A stretch of DNA of 64,000 nt from Sphagnum compactum (taxonomy: Eukaryota > Bryophyta > Sphagnopsida > Sphagnales), in the NCBI GenBank assembly GCA_965153455.1, contig OZ234498.1, forward strand, positions 3,410,001 through 3,474,000, given 5' to 3'. The translations under genes and the position numbers were made by a program. The notes under the pieces were generated by a model. It ran no database searches. It was not told the origin of the DNA and saw only the letters and a list, made by a program, of their open reading frames with translations. Below, piece after piece: positions 1 through 11,708 of this stretch; positions within the stretch are counted from its first letter, which is position 1; the number at the start of each line of letters is the position of its first letter.

Positions 1-316
1 CTTGTTCCTTTTGTCTTCTCTTTGTTGTTGTAGACACCATTATGGTTTTTACTAAAAAAACTTTGGGTTCTTTTTCTTTTTTCTACGTTTCTCCCATAGG
101 ATTTTTTGGGTTTTTTTTCTCCTCTCTTTATTGTTATAAACCCCATTAAGGTTTTTTGGTTCCTTCTCTATTGTCTTTATTGCTACATACCTTATGGTTT
201 TTCCCCCGCTTTTCCTCTCTTTATTGTTGCAAACCCCACTAAGGTTTTCTTGGTTCCTTCTTTATTCTTCATATTGTTGCAGACTCCCCTGGGACTTTTT
301 TGGTTCCCTCTCTCTT
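1..316. repeat. Degenerate tandem repeat, unit about 44-50 bp
   Basis: A T/C-rich motif of the form TTATTGTTG(C/T)AAACCCC followed by AAGGTTTT and TTGGTTCC recurs near 126, 176, 220 and 268, with more diverged copies near 22 and 79. A reading frame crosses 106-375, but it starts at a TTG, simply echoes the repeat and has no recognisable domain, so I do not call it a gene. The array is cut by the window edge, so its full length is unknown. Confidence 0.55.
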
Positions 317-1599
317 ATTTATGTCCTAATCAAACCCCCCTTTATTACTTTCTAAATTTTCCAATGCCTTTCTAAATTTATAATCTTTTTCAATTTTGGA
401 GTGTGTCTTCAAATTTACAAGTGGTTTCTAGATTTTTAAGAGTATTTTATTAAATTTCTTATGTCTAAAAAGCATGTACTAGATTTATTTATCTTTCATG
501 GTATGAAGGGTTTTGGTAGTGACCCAATATTCATGACACGGTATAATGAATGTGAATTGATGGCCAACACTTGGCCCACAAAGGCACCTGGGAAATAGAA
601 AGGCTTGAAATGCATTGTGGATTTTGTACAATCGAGTTGCATGGTCAATTCATACAATCATCATTTCATGATTTAAAGTTAGGGTAGACAAAATGTGACT
701 TCACAACTTATCCTTAACTAAGTTTGGAAAGTTGTGTACCAAAATGACAAACTATAATTTTCAAATTCTACATTTTAGGAGGAGAGCTTTAAGAATAGGC
801 TACAAGATACCTTGAAAGAGTTGAAAACATGCACAACAAATGAAAAGGTACATCTAAATTGCTTTGTAAAGTGATCAAGTTTTAACATAATTCAAAACAA
901 TAGATGGTCATGCAACATTGAATGTATTCACAAAGCAATAGTCTATAATAAATAGTACAACAATTCATCCTTCATCTCACTCTTCTCCTAGGCCTAGCCC
1001 TAATCCTATGTTTAATGAAACATTAAAGTCATCATCAAAACATACTACTACATCTATAGGTACATTACTAGACATGCCAATGACCAAGATTGAAATGTTA
1101 ATGTCGCAATCCAAGACCCTTCCCACTATTGCCAAAAAATTGGAAGCTAATGTGGAGTATCAAAAGGTTCCATTGAAGGCAAAGGTGGATGCTAATGTAG
1201 AAGAAAAAACACCTTTAAAATAGGCAATTTGAAAGTAACTAGAGAATGTGGAATGATTACAAATGTAAAATTAAAGGCTAGGGTTTTAAAGTTGTTAGAC
1301 CTGTACTTAATAATTGCCATCCTACCCATGTTTTACTAGGTCATTTAAGTGTTCACTAATAACTTGAAATGTGAAATTTAAGCAATGCCTAAGCAAAAAG
1401 TTAGTTAGTAATGCAATTGCCTTAAATAGATGATAGTATTTTTTTTGTGGAATCAAAATGTTTCATCAACCATTTTTTACTTACATTTTAATCCTTCCAT
1501 GTCCATGGGCCATTCTAACCTAACCTAAAAACCTACATGAATTTTGTTATAAATTTAATCAAATTGAATTTGAAAAAACCTTGACACCTAAAATGTGAT
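317..1599. other. Intergenic, no gene recognised
   Basis: AT-rich sequence. One ATG-started frame at 1008-1223 (plus, 71 codons, lysine- and threonine-rich) has no recognisable domain and no neighbouring exons, so I treat it as chance or transposon debris. Confidence 0.4.
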
Positions 1600-1925
1600 A
1601 TTTATAAGCCTTAAACTTATACCCTTAAACTAAACCCTAACCCCTAAAACCTAAAACCTAAACCCCAAACCCTTAACCTTAAAAATTATAACCTTAAATC
1701 TAGACCCTAAGTCCTAAAACTTTAAACTTGAATTTTAAACCCTTAAGCTTTAAGCCTAAACCCCAAAACCTTAATCCACAAACTATAAACCCTATAAACT
1801 TTAACCCTAACTTGAAAGGCCCTAAACCTAAACTCTAAACACTAAATCCAAACCTTTAACCCTTAAATTTTTTTAACCCAATACCTTAAACCCTAAACTT
1901 TAAACTTTAAACCATAAACCTAATG
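1600..1925. repeat. Interstitial telomere-like repeat, degenerate CCCTAAA
   Basis: About 320 bp of runs such as AAACCCTAAC, CCCTAAAACCTAAA, CCTTAAACCC and AACCCCAAACCC. The plant (Arabidopsis-type) telomere repeat is CCCTAAA on this strand. Exact units are mixed with many single-base variants and spacers, so this is an old interstitial array, not a live telomere. Smaller groups occur near 38,185 and 40,323. Confidence 0.7.
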
Positions 1926-1940
1926 TTAACCTTTTAAATT

Positions 1941-2330
1941 TTAAATCTGAAACTTCAAAAATTCAAATGAACATGAGTGTATCTTGTTGTATGCCTTAAC
2001 TACATCCAAATCAACTTTTAGCACCAATTCATGCCTCCCAATGCAAGACAACATGAATATATCCTTGCCCATGTAACCAAGATTGTTGAACAGGTACTCA
2101 TCAATATGTACACAATACTGACACCAAATTTTGTGGATGTCAAATTGGTGCAAAATATTATTGTCATGGTAAGACTTTGGGTACTTGAAGTTCAAGTATA
2201 TGAAAAACCCATAGTGATCCACCACCACATGTTAATGAAATACATTAGTTCCTGGGCTTGTGGATTTTGACGAAAATTTGGTCAATAAATCTCATGTAGC
2301 CGTAAAATTATGGAAGTTACATCACCAACA
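1941..2330 (-). pseudogene. PIF/Harbinger-type DDE transposase remnant
   Basis: On the minus strand, 2228-1941 reads as an open frame of about 95 codons. It carries the order VVDHYGFFIYL, then YPKSYHDNNIL, then VHIDEYLFNNLGYMG, then IGRHEL and YNKIH. This order is characteristic of plant DDE_Tnp_4 (Harbinger-like) transposases, in which the D of the DEYL..GYMG segment is a catalytic acid. Less conserved in-frame similarity continues upstream to about 2330 with stops. The N-terminal half, the last catalytic Glu region and any terminal repeats are not visible, so this is a truncated, inactive fragment. The frame begins at a non-ATG codon. Identification is from recalled family motifs, without alignment. 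Confidence 0.6.
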
Positions 2331-3629
2331 TTCATTATTCCTCCCCAATGGGTCATTGAATCTCATAAACAATGGCAAAATTGATGCAAGATGTTATAAA
2401 GATGACATCATCATTTATTGCACTTTTATTCCAATTCCACATGAAAGCATCATATTTAATAACATGTTTCATGTACATGATGAAGCAAACAAGCATTGTT
2501 TTGAATACAATTTGAATAGTTACCCAAAATTGTGTTGTTTTCCACTTATTGACCTTACATGCCTAATAATTATTAGTACAAGTTACATTACATTTCAAAC
2601 TCCCTTAGAATAAAATTGGTTAGAGTTTTAAACAAACCTAGCATGGCCAACATGGTCGCCAAGACATCTTGCACACTTACATTGGGGTCAATTGATTGCC
2701 TACCTTCTTCTTCCAACTCTATTAGTATGTACTTTCAAATGTTGACACAAGCAACTGTAGCTACATTACAACATGATCCTCTATGGCAATCTTGTGAAGT
2801 AAATTGTCATTTGCACTAGAAGAATTTAAATCAAAACCTGAAATAATAAACTCAACAGGCCACAATTGGAATAGGCCTTCAAAAGTGAAAAAACAAGTGG
2901 AATTGCCTACTCAAAGATAAGTGAAATTAAATTAAATGGGGCTTGCAATAAAAATGATGGACATGGCACTCCCAAGTGAGAAGGGATGAGGGAAAAAAAA
3001 AAGGGAAACAAATGACATGCCTCCCACTTATATAACTTCACCATAAAAAAATTAAGGGGCTTGAACCACCCCCAACCCTCCACACCTTAAACCCAAAAAA
3101 AAACTCAAACCTTATGTTATGTTGAAAGTGCAAACAACAAAAAGGAAAAAATTCCAAACCTTCAACCCATGTTCCATAACCCTCAAAAGAAAATTCTCAT
3201 GAAACCCCCCACCCCAACCCCACGACCCACCCATCCTAAAAGAAATAAAACAAAGGACCAACCCAAATCCCATCACCCATCAATCCAAAATCCCCAAAGA
3301 AAACCTCTTATAATCCACCCTCTAAAAAAAAAACAAAGAATTTTCCCCCACTCTCTAGGCCCCTCTCCAAAAATTTGGACAATCTAGAGAAGGCAAGTTA
3401 TCCACATTTTTTAAGGAGATCAAAGGTACCCCATGGTCCACCCTCTTCTTAATGTTTTGTTTAATGGCGATATTAAAGGGAAAAATGCCAAAAGGTTACA
3501 TACCCAAGAATGTCTTTTGCCTATGGTTTCTCCTAAACCCTAATGCATATTCCCACACATGACAAGTTTGAAACTTATCCAACCATTGGATTGCACTATT
3601 GTGTCATCCGATGTCACTATTACCTAGTT
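2331..3629. other. Intergenic, no gene recognised
   Basis: AT-rich with short frames only (2260-2613 and 2616-2819, plus). 3050-3400 is C/A-rich and low in complexity and gives a proline/lysine-rich frame that looks compositional. No domain recognised. Confidence 0.4.
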
Positions 3630-3761
3630 GTTATCATCCTTAGCCAAAATAATGACAAGCATTACATAGGGCTCACCACTTGTTGCATACAAAGTGTTAT
3701 CATCCTTAGCCAAAATAATGACAAGCATTACATAGGGCTCACCACTTGTTGCATACAAAGT
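3630..3761. repeat. Perfect 66-bp tandem duplication (2 copies)
   Basis: Copy one is 3630-3695 and copy two 3696-3761. By eye the two 66-base units, starting GTTATCATCCTTAGCC and ending GCATACAAAGT, are identical. Such identity inside otherwise decayed sequence points to a recent duplication. Confidence 0.9.
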
Positions 3762-5400
3762 GGCCACTCTTGCCATCAATGATTATGCAATTGAAATCAC
3801 CATTGTTAAATTGTGTTACTATTAAAACTTAAGATGCATTCAATGTGCATTGTGTAAGGGAATGTTCAAGTAGAAAGTTGAAGATGAATCTCAATTTTTT
3901 CTAATTGTTGAAGACAAATTGGTTATTACATTCTAACTAATGAATAACAAGTTATAAATTCCCAGTGCCCACCTTCAAGTTTTGAATCATGTTGGGACTT
4001 GGGACTTAGCATGGATGGAATTCAAAATTCAAAATTTAGATTCATGTGTGCATATGGAATGTGCACTATCACTAGCACTTGCATGCCCACTATTATTTAA
4101 GTTTAAGATAAGTCATGACTTGTGACTTGTGAAACATTGAAAAGGCTCTAAGGTCTTATAATTGCATAGGTAAGCTCTTATAGTCCTTTATCATTTTTTC
4201 ATTGCATTTAGTTGATTCGAATAGCTTTGTTTTTTGTTGAGTGTCTCTCATTTAATTATGTCAAGTTTAAAGCTTAAGGTTTAGTGGTCATTTGCTTTTC
4301 TTGTCCCTTGTTTTCATTGTTCATTATTCATTGGTTCAGTTCATTTCATTAAACAAGGCTCTAGGGTCTTATAAAACAACAATTACACAATGCAAATGTA
4401 AGTTCTTATAGTTGTCATTTTTGCATTACATTTAATCAAATTGAGTCCTTGCTTTTTATTGAACATTTTTCATTTAGTTTTTTCAAATTCTGGGTTTAAG
4501 GTTTAATGTTTGTTTACTCTTCCTGTCCTTTGTTTTCATTGTTCAATCCTTTTCATTAAACATGGCCCCTTTGCAACCTCCTCAAAACTTTAATTTCCAT
4601 AGGTTTTTTTTTCAAATTGAATCAATCAATGTTACATCTTCTATTAACAACCACCCCCCCCCCCCCCCTTTTTTATTGAATCTTTTTCTAATGCAAATCT
4701 TTGGATTTTTATTGAAAAAATTAAAAGGAAAAGGAAGGAATATGAACAAAATAAGGTGTTTCAAAATGTTTGGAATGTTAAAGTTCCAAGTGTTAGCATG
4801 GTACGGTGGACCAATTTTGGCGTCACAGGGGTACTTTTTCTACAATGGGTGTGATTGCAAATGTTATATATTATTAGATATGTTGGGTTTAATGAATAGG
4901 GATTCATTTTCAAATAATAGACTTTAATATTTACATGGTGAAAAAAAATTTAATGCCAAAAACATATAATCCCAAGAGCTATGGACTTTTGAAATTGAAA
5001 AATTAGGGTGTAACGCCAATTGCAATTAAACTTGCTTAGGGAATTGGTTTTAAAGGGGAAATGTATTAATAAAAACAATGCAAATTTTTTTTGCATCATA
5101 TGAATTGGAGGTATTACACTATGGACTTTTGACTACTAAAAAAACACACCTTATTTTTAAAAGTCCATAACATTTAAAAACAAAGGTGTTTTGAGTTTAA
5201 ATTTTATAGACTTATATAAATCACTAGCCTCTATAATGCACAAATCACATATGGAAAAAAATTGCTAAGAACGGATAGATATCATTTTCTCATCATCATA
5301 TGTCAACATTGTGCACATTGTAAAGCTTACAAAATGGACTTTGGGCCAAGTTTTTTTTGCCAAACTTTGGTCCACCCAACCATGCCAAGACCCTTCCATG
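3762..5400. other. Intergenic, no gene recognised
   Basis: AT-rich. A loose internal repeat shares AGGCTCTA(A/G)GGTCTTATAA and the following TTCTTATAG/TTTTCATTGCATTTA-like text near 4143-4220 and 4354-4440. A C homopolymer sits near 4655. The frame at 4562-4927 begins with an ATG but shows no domain. Confidence 0.4.
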
Positions 5401-5459
5401 GGTTAAACTTGTGATGGATGAACAAAGGAAGGTGCATCAAACAAGGTCTATACCAAAAT

Positions 5460-7150
5460 AAAATGCAAGGAAAAGTTGTTAACCCTTAAATTGCATAACC
5501 TCTAGAAACATGGTGGAAGGAGGAAGGCCTTAGTGGTAATCCTACACATTTGTAGTGTTGGTGAATATTGCATGAATAAAAGACTTTGTCCATGCCAGGA
5601 ATGAAAGATTGTATGCAACATTCAAGAAGGATATAATTCTCAAGTAAGTTTGTCATGTTATTGTTGGAAAAAAGAAGAAAGAACTAATGCAATTTTATAT
5701 TTGTTTCCACATGTTGGTTAAATGTAAACCTATGATTGATTATGAAAGCATGAGCAAGCTACTACATTCCTTTGATGTCCAAAACTTTCCAAAAACCCAT
5801 TAGTCAAACGCAAGTGATTAGGAGATGGCATCATGCATGAATGAATTGGTTGTCAACAAAACCAAATCTCTAGTTGAGGGTGTTAAAGTTCATTTCATGT
5901 TCCTATGATGAAATGACAACTTGTGATCAACAATCATAGGTTTTTATTCATGCTTATGTTTCCGAAAATTGGCAACGAATTCCATTATTGTTATCCTTGC
6001 AATGAGTGGTTAATGGGGCCACTTTTGATAATTTGATCCACATTCTAGTGGTTGCCATGGTTTTTTTGGTGATTTGAATCAAAATACAATTGCATCCAAA
6101 CTAATCACATTCAAACCCGATGGGGTGAGTGTTTTTCAAGGTGTTAGAACAAGTGTGACAATCCAATTGAAAGATTAAATAAACCATTATTGATCTATGT
6201 GCATTGTATGAGCCACTGCAACAATTCAAGAGAATTCAAGAGTTTGTTGAATTGCCTGACATCGTGGAAAGAGGGTCAACAAATTTTGAAGAACATCAAA
6301 ACCCACTAGATTTCAATGTTGCTCCTACTTAAGAGATTTTGATTTGAATATCGTGCCCTAGTTTTGAAGATGCATCAAGATGTTGGCACTATCAACCAAA
6401 TTACTAACAATCTAGAATTGTCTTTTGACTTGGAGGTAATGTTGGGGTTTTCTTGTATCATGCTCATGCTTGAGGGATTAAATGAATTGATTAAATTCTC
6501 CTAGTCCCAATAATCTTTTGTATGTGATTTTGTTGTTCTAGTCAAGTTGTGCCAAGTAGATCTTCATCACCAATATAATGACCTTCGGAATGCCTACATG
6601 AATGATGTGTTCAATGAGTATCAGAACCTATTGAATGGGACATCAAATGTGATGGTACATGAATGAGCACCTAGAATTTGAATATTGGTTAGGAGGACTT
6701 GAGTTTCAAAATTGCTAATATTTCTGTCATGATATATTCTCGATGTTTTGAGATGTCACTTTATGTGCCTTTAGCTCATGTTATTTTCCAACAAACAATT
6801 AACAATGTACAAAGACAATGTAGAATTGGCTTCATGAACATTTGGATTTAGTGGTGCATATGTTTGCACAATTGTTTTATACCATTGATACTTCTCCTTA
6901 TGATAATGACATAAGAGCCTAGAATTATGAGAAAGCAAAAAAGGGTTTTTTTTAGCTTGATGTAATCTAGCTTGAGTGATTCATTGGAACAAATCACCCT
7001 AATTTCCATGATGTTAATCAATTTGAGCTTTGGATAACTTTCTCCCTTTCTAGTGCCATTTGATTTTCTCTATATCCCTAAACTAATGTGTGGCTTGTAG
7101 GTCAAGATCATGTGCTACCATTAGGTGCAATGTCCTCTAGGACAAGGCTT
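5460..7150 (+). pseudogene. hAT-like (DUF4371-type) transposase remnant
   Basis: Plus-strand fragments in shifting frames keep the order of a plant hAT/zinc-finger-862-like transposase. Around 5740-5790 there is PMIDYESM..LLHSFDV. At 6083-6178 an open stretch reads TIASKLITF.PDGVSVFQGV ending in TIQLKD. At 6409-6504 another reads NLELSFDLEVMLGFSCIM with LEGLNELIKF. Many stops and frameshifts separate them, so there is no functional protein. Family members normally continue to a C-terminal dimerisation domain, which I cannot place here. I saw no terminal inverted repeats. Identification rests on recalled motif order. Confidence 0.6.
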
Positions 7151-10100
7151 CAACTCCTTCACATGATTTGTCAAAAAATTATTTAATGTATTGTAATATT
7201 TCATGTGATTTTAATTTCTTTCTTGAATTTTATGAACTTGTAGAAATTGCTTGTGTTTAATCCTTAACTTGTAAATTGCAATTCAAATAACTTAAGTCAT
7301 TGGACATGACTTTTTCTTTGTCAAGCTTTGTCATTCCAATCCTCCAAGACTCGCCAAATGACTCCAAAAAAGTTTTTCTACTTGAACCTGAATTCAAACT
7401 TTGTCAAAATTGAAATAGTCACTATTCACATACACAATGCAACCTACACCCTCCAAAGGGAAAATAGACATATCTTTTTTTTTTTCCTGTATAGCCAGTA
7501 AAAAGATAACCAGGCATATAATTGTAGCCACCTGAGTTACTAGCTCAAGCACACAATAGCCACTAGGGCCACTTTCAAGAATCCTTAATTAAAAAACTAC
7601 TTCTCACCCCTAGTTTTCTATTTCTTAGGGCAACTTTACAGAAGTATGCGGACTAGGTACCAAAATTAAACAGGGTGCAACTTACCTAGCTATCTCTAAT
7701 CTAAGGATTGCATTTTTGTCATGGGCAAAAGAGGCTCATCACAGAGAAAAATAATATCACTTTGAACACACTGCCACTTTGTACCCATGTAATCTCATGC
7801 TACAAAGTTTGAATTTAACATTCACTTGACACAATTACTAAACTTCAATATCCCCCAAGTTGAAACACATTATCCTAGAACTCAATCCTAAAAATTAATT
7901 TTCAGACATTTAATGAAATGTATGGTCCTCCTAAGTATTGAAATGTTAATTCAAAGTTATGCACAAAATGCAACAAAAAGGAATTATAATACAAGAATTG
8001 ATTGTTGCATGCACCATAAGCGCCAAAGAATATGCATAATTTGCAACACAAAAACAATTGTTTACTAGAGGGAACAACAACTTCAAAGAAGTTAACTACA
8101 ACAATAGGAAAACAAAAGGACAAAGGCAATGAATATAACCAAAAAGGTGGAATTAAACTAACTAAGCAAGTAGAATCAAAATTCAAATTGTTAGAAAACC
8201 AAGTTCACATTCGTGATAATGATCATTTTATATGATTAAATGACAAAGTTCAACACTATGTGCTTGGATTCACAACTATACCTTAGATCTAAATGACCTT
8301 GCTCCAAACCATTGTTTCTTAAATTTAGGTGCTAAAAAGTTGGTTCATTTAGTCATGCTTGAGTGCAAGCCTAAGACCACACAACATTTTTTTCCCCTTC
8401 CCATCGATAAGCTATTATTTCCACTCTCCTAAACATTTTATGATCTTTGTTTCCACTATCTTTTTCCACTAGAAACAATATGGGTTCACCCATTTGATAT
8501 ATGAAAGCATTGCCCTACAAAAGACAAATTAAAATAAAATCAACTACACAAAAGTGGATATGACCAATCATATAAAACCAAGTTTCCACAAGCCAAAAAC
8601 CATGTCAAATCATAGTCAAAACTATATTTTTTTCGTTACACATGCCTATGTGGTGCCACTTTAATGGCATGTTCATCATGGAAAGTTATGATTCATAACT
8701 AATATGGCTATTGAAAAATCTAGATTGAATCATTAAATCTTTCAATTTTGAGTTTTGGTTCATACAAAAGACTTTTAAACTTGAGTACAATTCATGCCAA
8801 ACATGACTATTTTCACAAAAGTCCCTTTAATTTTTATAATACAAATTTTTTGAAACTCAATGGTTTTGTAATAATAAAGGACTATTAGACACACCTAAAA
8901 TTTAGGGTCTATTTGAAGTTCATGAATATTTTATGACATGTAAATGTGGTGCAATGTATATGGTATTCAAAACAAAATTGTAGCTTGTAATACAAGAAAC
9001 TAAACCTCAAAATAATTCATGTTTTAGCCTGATTTGAAACTGTAATCATTCTTTAAAATGAAATGTAAAATTTTAGCAAAATTTGTACACTTTTAAAAGT
9101 TGATATTTATTCAAAAATGATTAACACAAACATGTGATATATTGAAAAAACTATAAATATTTTAGTGAAAAACTCTTTTCTATAAATTTTTTTTGCTAAA
9201 GGACTACATTCCTTCAACAAAAAACACATTGACTCATGAAAATGTGATTTTACCCAATTAGATGTGAGATAAATTGCACCCCCATAATTTGGTTTGTTAA
9301 ATCAATCCCTAACAAAAAGTTGGGGAAAATAAAAAATCTAAAAGATTATCATGAAGATTTTCCCTCTAGGAAAATGCCATTGTCATCGTCTTCAACGTCC
9401 CATCTCTAGCTCCGTCCTATTTAAGGATATGCAATGATATCACTAATATTTCTTGATTTTGTACATATAGAATCCAAAATTCAAGGCACACTTCTTAAGT
9501 ATTACACAATTTCAATGTGTTTGAATTATTTTGAATGTAAATTTTGAGGTATGTGTTTGTTACCTTTTGCTTGACTATGTAAGCTATATAAGTTGTAGCA
9601 AGTCATCCATTTTTGTCTTGGCATTCTTGTACCCCATTTAAGTGGGTGACATGTTAAAACTTATTGTCAAATTCACAATAATGAATGTTGAATACCTAGT
9701 TCATAATACTTACCCTCATTTACACATTATATTTCTATTGCAAAGACTAGTAATGCATGAATTAACAACTTACATCCTTCTTTTTATATGCTAAAATTTA
9801 AAATTTTAAAAATTTATTTATTTATTTTTGCGCATCTTCAATCACTAGATTTCTAATAATAATGATAATAATAATTGTTAGATTTTTATATAAAGTGTCC
9901 ATAGGTTGGGTCAACATTATAATAATATGTCCATATATTCAATTATTTTCATATCTAGTTTATATCCAAGTTTGGCTAAATCTTCATACCTAAATGATCA
10001 TGTAAATTGAAAATAGAAATAAGATGATGTCAAATGTCCAATATGCTAGAAATAGTCAACTTAATGTTCAACAAGATACAATCACAACACCCACATTCCT

Positions 10101-11049
10101 AGAATATTGTGCTTGCAAAATATATGCATAATGAAACTCTTGCACATTGATTTGAATGAATATACAAAGAAGGTTATGAGATGATTAAGATCCATTTTAT
10201 TGTTCCGTGAATAAAGCTATAGTTCAAATAACCTTGATGTCATCATTCTAATACCAGTTTGACAAACACAACTCAATAAGAATCTACTTCTTAAGGTTCC
10301 ATCTACCAACCATTAAAACTTACATCCATATCCAAATAATATCATAAGCACAACTATCATCTCCACATTGGTTAAGAATTAAGCCACAATTTTATACCCA
10401 AAACCATGAATAGATTGCATAGTCTCTTCCCTTTGGGCAAAGCCAATAGACATTCATGATATAATTTTCAGAATCTTCATTTTTTGTGAACTACTTGAAA
10501 AATGTTCAATTATACCATGCGCTACATCATGACTCACTTTCTTATATTTAAAATGCAAAACATAAAGTGCAAGTAATGAATTTTCAAATTGAATTCCTCA
10601 ATGTTCATAACATACCAGGAAATGCATAATAATGCACAAAAAGGTTACGTGTTTAGAATTCTAATAATCCTTAAGCACTTGTGGAGAGTAATATATCCAT
10701 AGATATATAGTACCATTTGTTATCATAACCATACCATGAACTTGAGGGCTGAACTAGGTTATGCACAGACATATAGTTATAGCAGAGTATGGAACAACAT
10801 ATTGTCTGTGATGATAATGAAGAAAAGAAAAAAATTACTTTATGTGCATAAGAACAATGAACGTTGTTGCTAAATTCCTTAACTAAGCAAAAAGAAAAGA
10901 TACTAAATAAGGGACCCAATTCCACAAGGGCAAGAAATAGGATTAGAAGATGAATTGCAAAAAAGGATGTAGTTACACAAGTTGAAGGAATAATACCCAC
11001 AAGAAGACTACCTAGTAGTCTACTGCATTCAAATAATCATCGCTGCAAG
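7151..11049. other. Intergenic, no gene recognised
   Basis: AT-rich, with short frames on both strands (8032-8235 plus, 7902-8186 minus, 10671-11000 minus). None has a recognisable domain or supporting splice structure. Confidence 0.4.
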
Positions 11050-11708
11050 CTTGAGTAAGGTGAAGATATTACAACCTGCCAGTGTACAAATCAATAGTTT
11101 TGTCCACAGTACTTTGCAGGACTCACTAAATTGAAGTAGACATGAAATAGTCACTAGTTGTACACATGGTTCAAGCCCTGAACCATGTAGCCCACATGAC
11201 TTGAGCTCCTGTGTTACCCAACAAAGGTCCGGAACTTCACAGCCTTCTAATCTGAGCCAATAATATGTTCACAAAATCCTTCAAACTCCAGAGCCCATCT
11301 CTATGAGCATCCGAATAAAGTACACCACTCTCAACATTTCATGTGTGTTGTTCACTGTCGCATTCAGCTGATGGCAAGTCTGGTGAAGCATACTTGTGGA
11401 AAGAGAGAGTCTAGATAAATTAATAGTTTCAGCAATCAGAACACATTCAGAAAATAAATCACTTTCATTGGAATATGACCCATTTGCATACCAGGATTTG
11501 TTGATGTGGGGTTGGTCCCCTGTACACTCCTGGAGACAGATTTTGAACCAGATCTCAGATCATGGTTTCGAACATGCTGGAAATTGGTAAATCACGCGGC
11601 CTCTGAGTCTCCAACCCTCCTTCAAATGTTCTCAAAAAATGGTAAGTTGCATGGGCTTTTGCCTCTCCAACCCTGATGTCAAATACTAATTCAGCAATCG
11701 CTGGAAAG
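11050..11708 (-). other. Probable 3' flank/UTR of the invertase gene
   Basis: Lies directly downstream of the invertase stop on the minus strand. Composition changes from AT-rich intergenic to more balanced near 11.05 kb, which fits transcribed sequence. The boundary and polyadenylation site are not fixed by the sequence. Confidence 0.35.

Noticed and set aside
3630-3761. CRISPR-like direct repeats
   Set aside because: Two contiguous identical units without spacers in a plant nuclear sequence; a simple tandem duplication.
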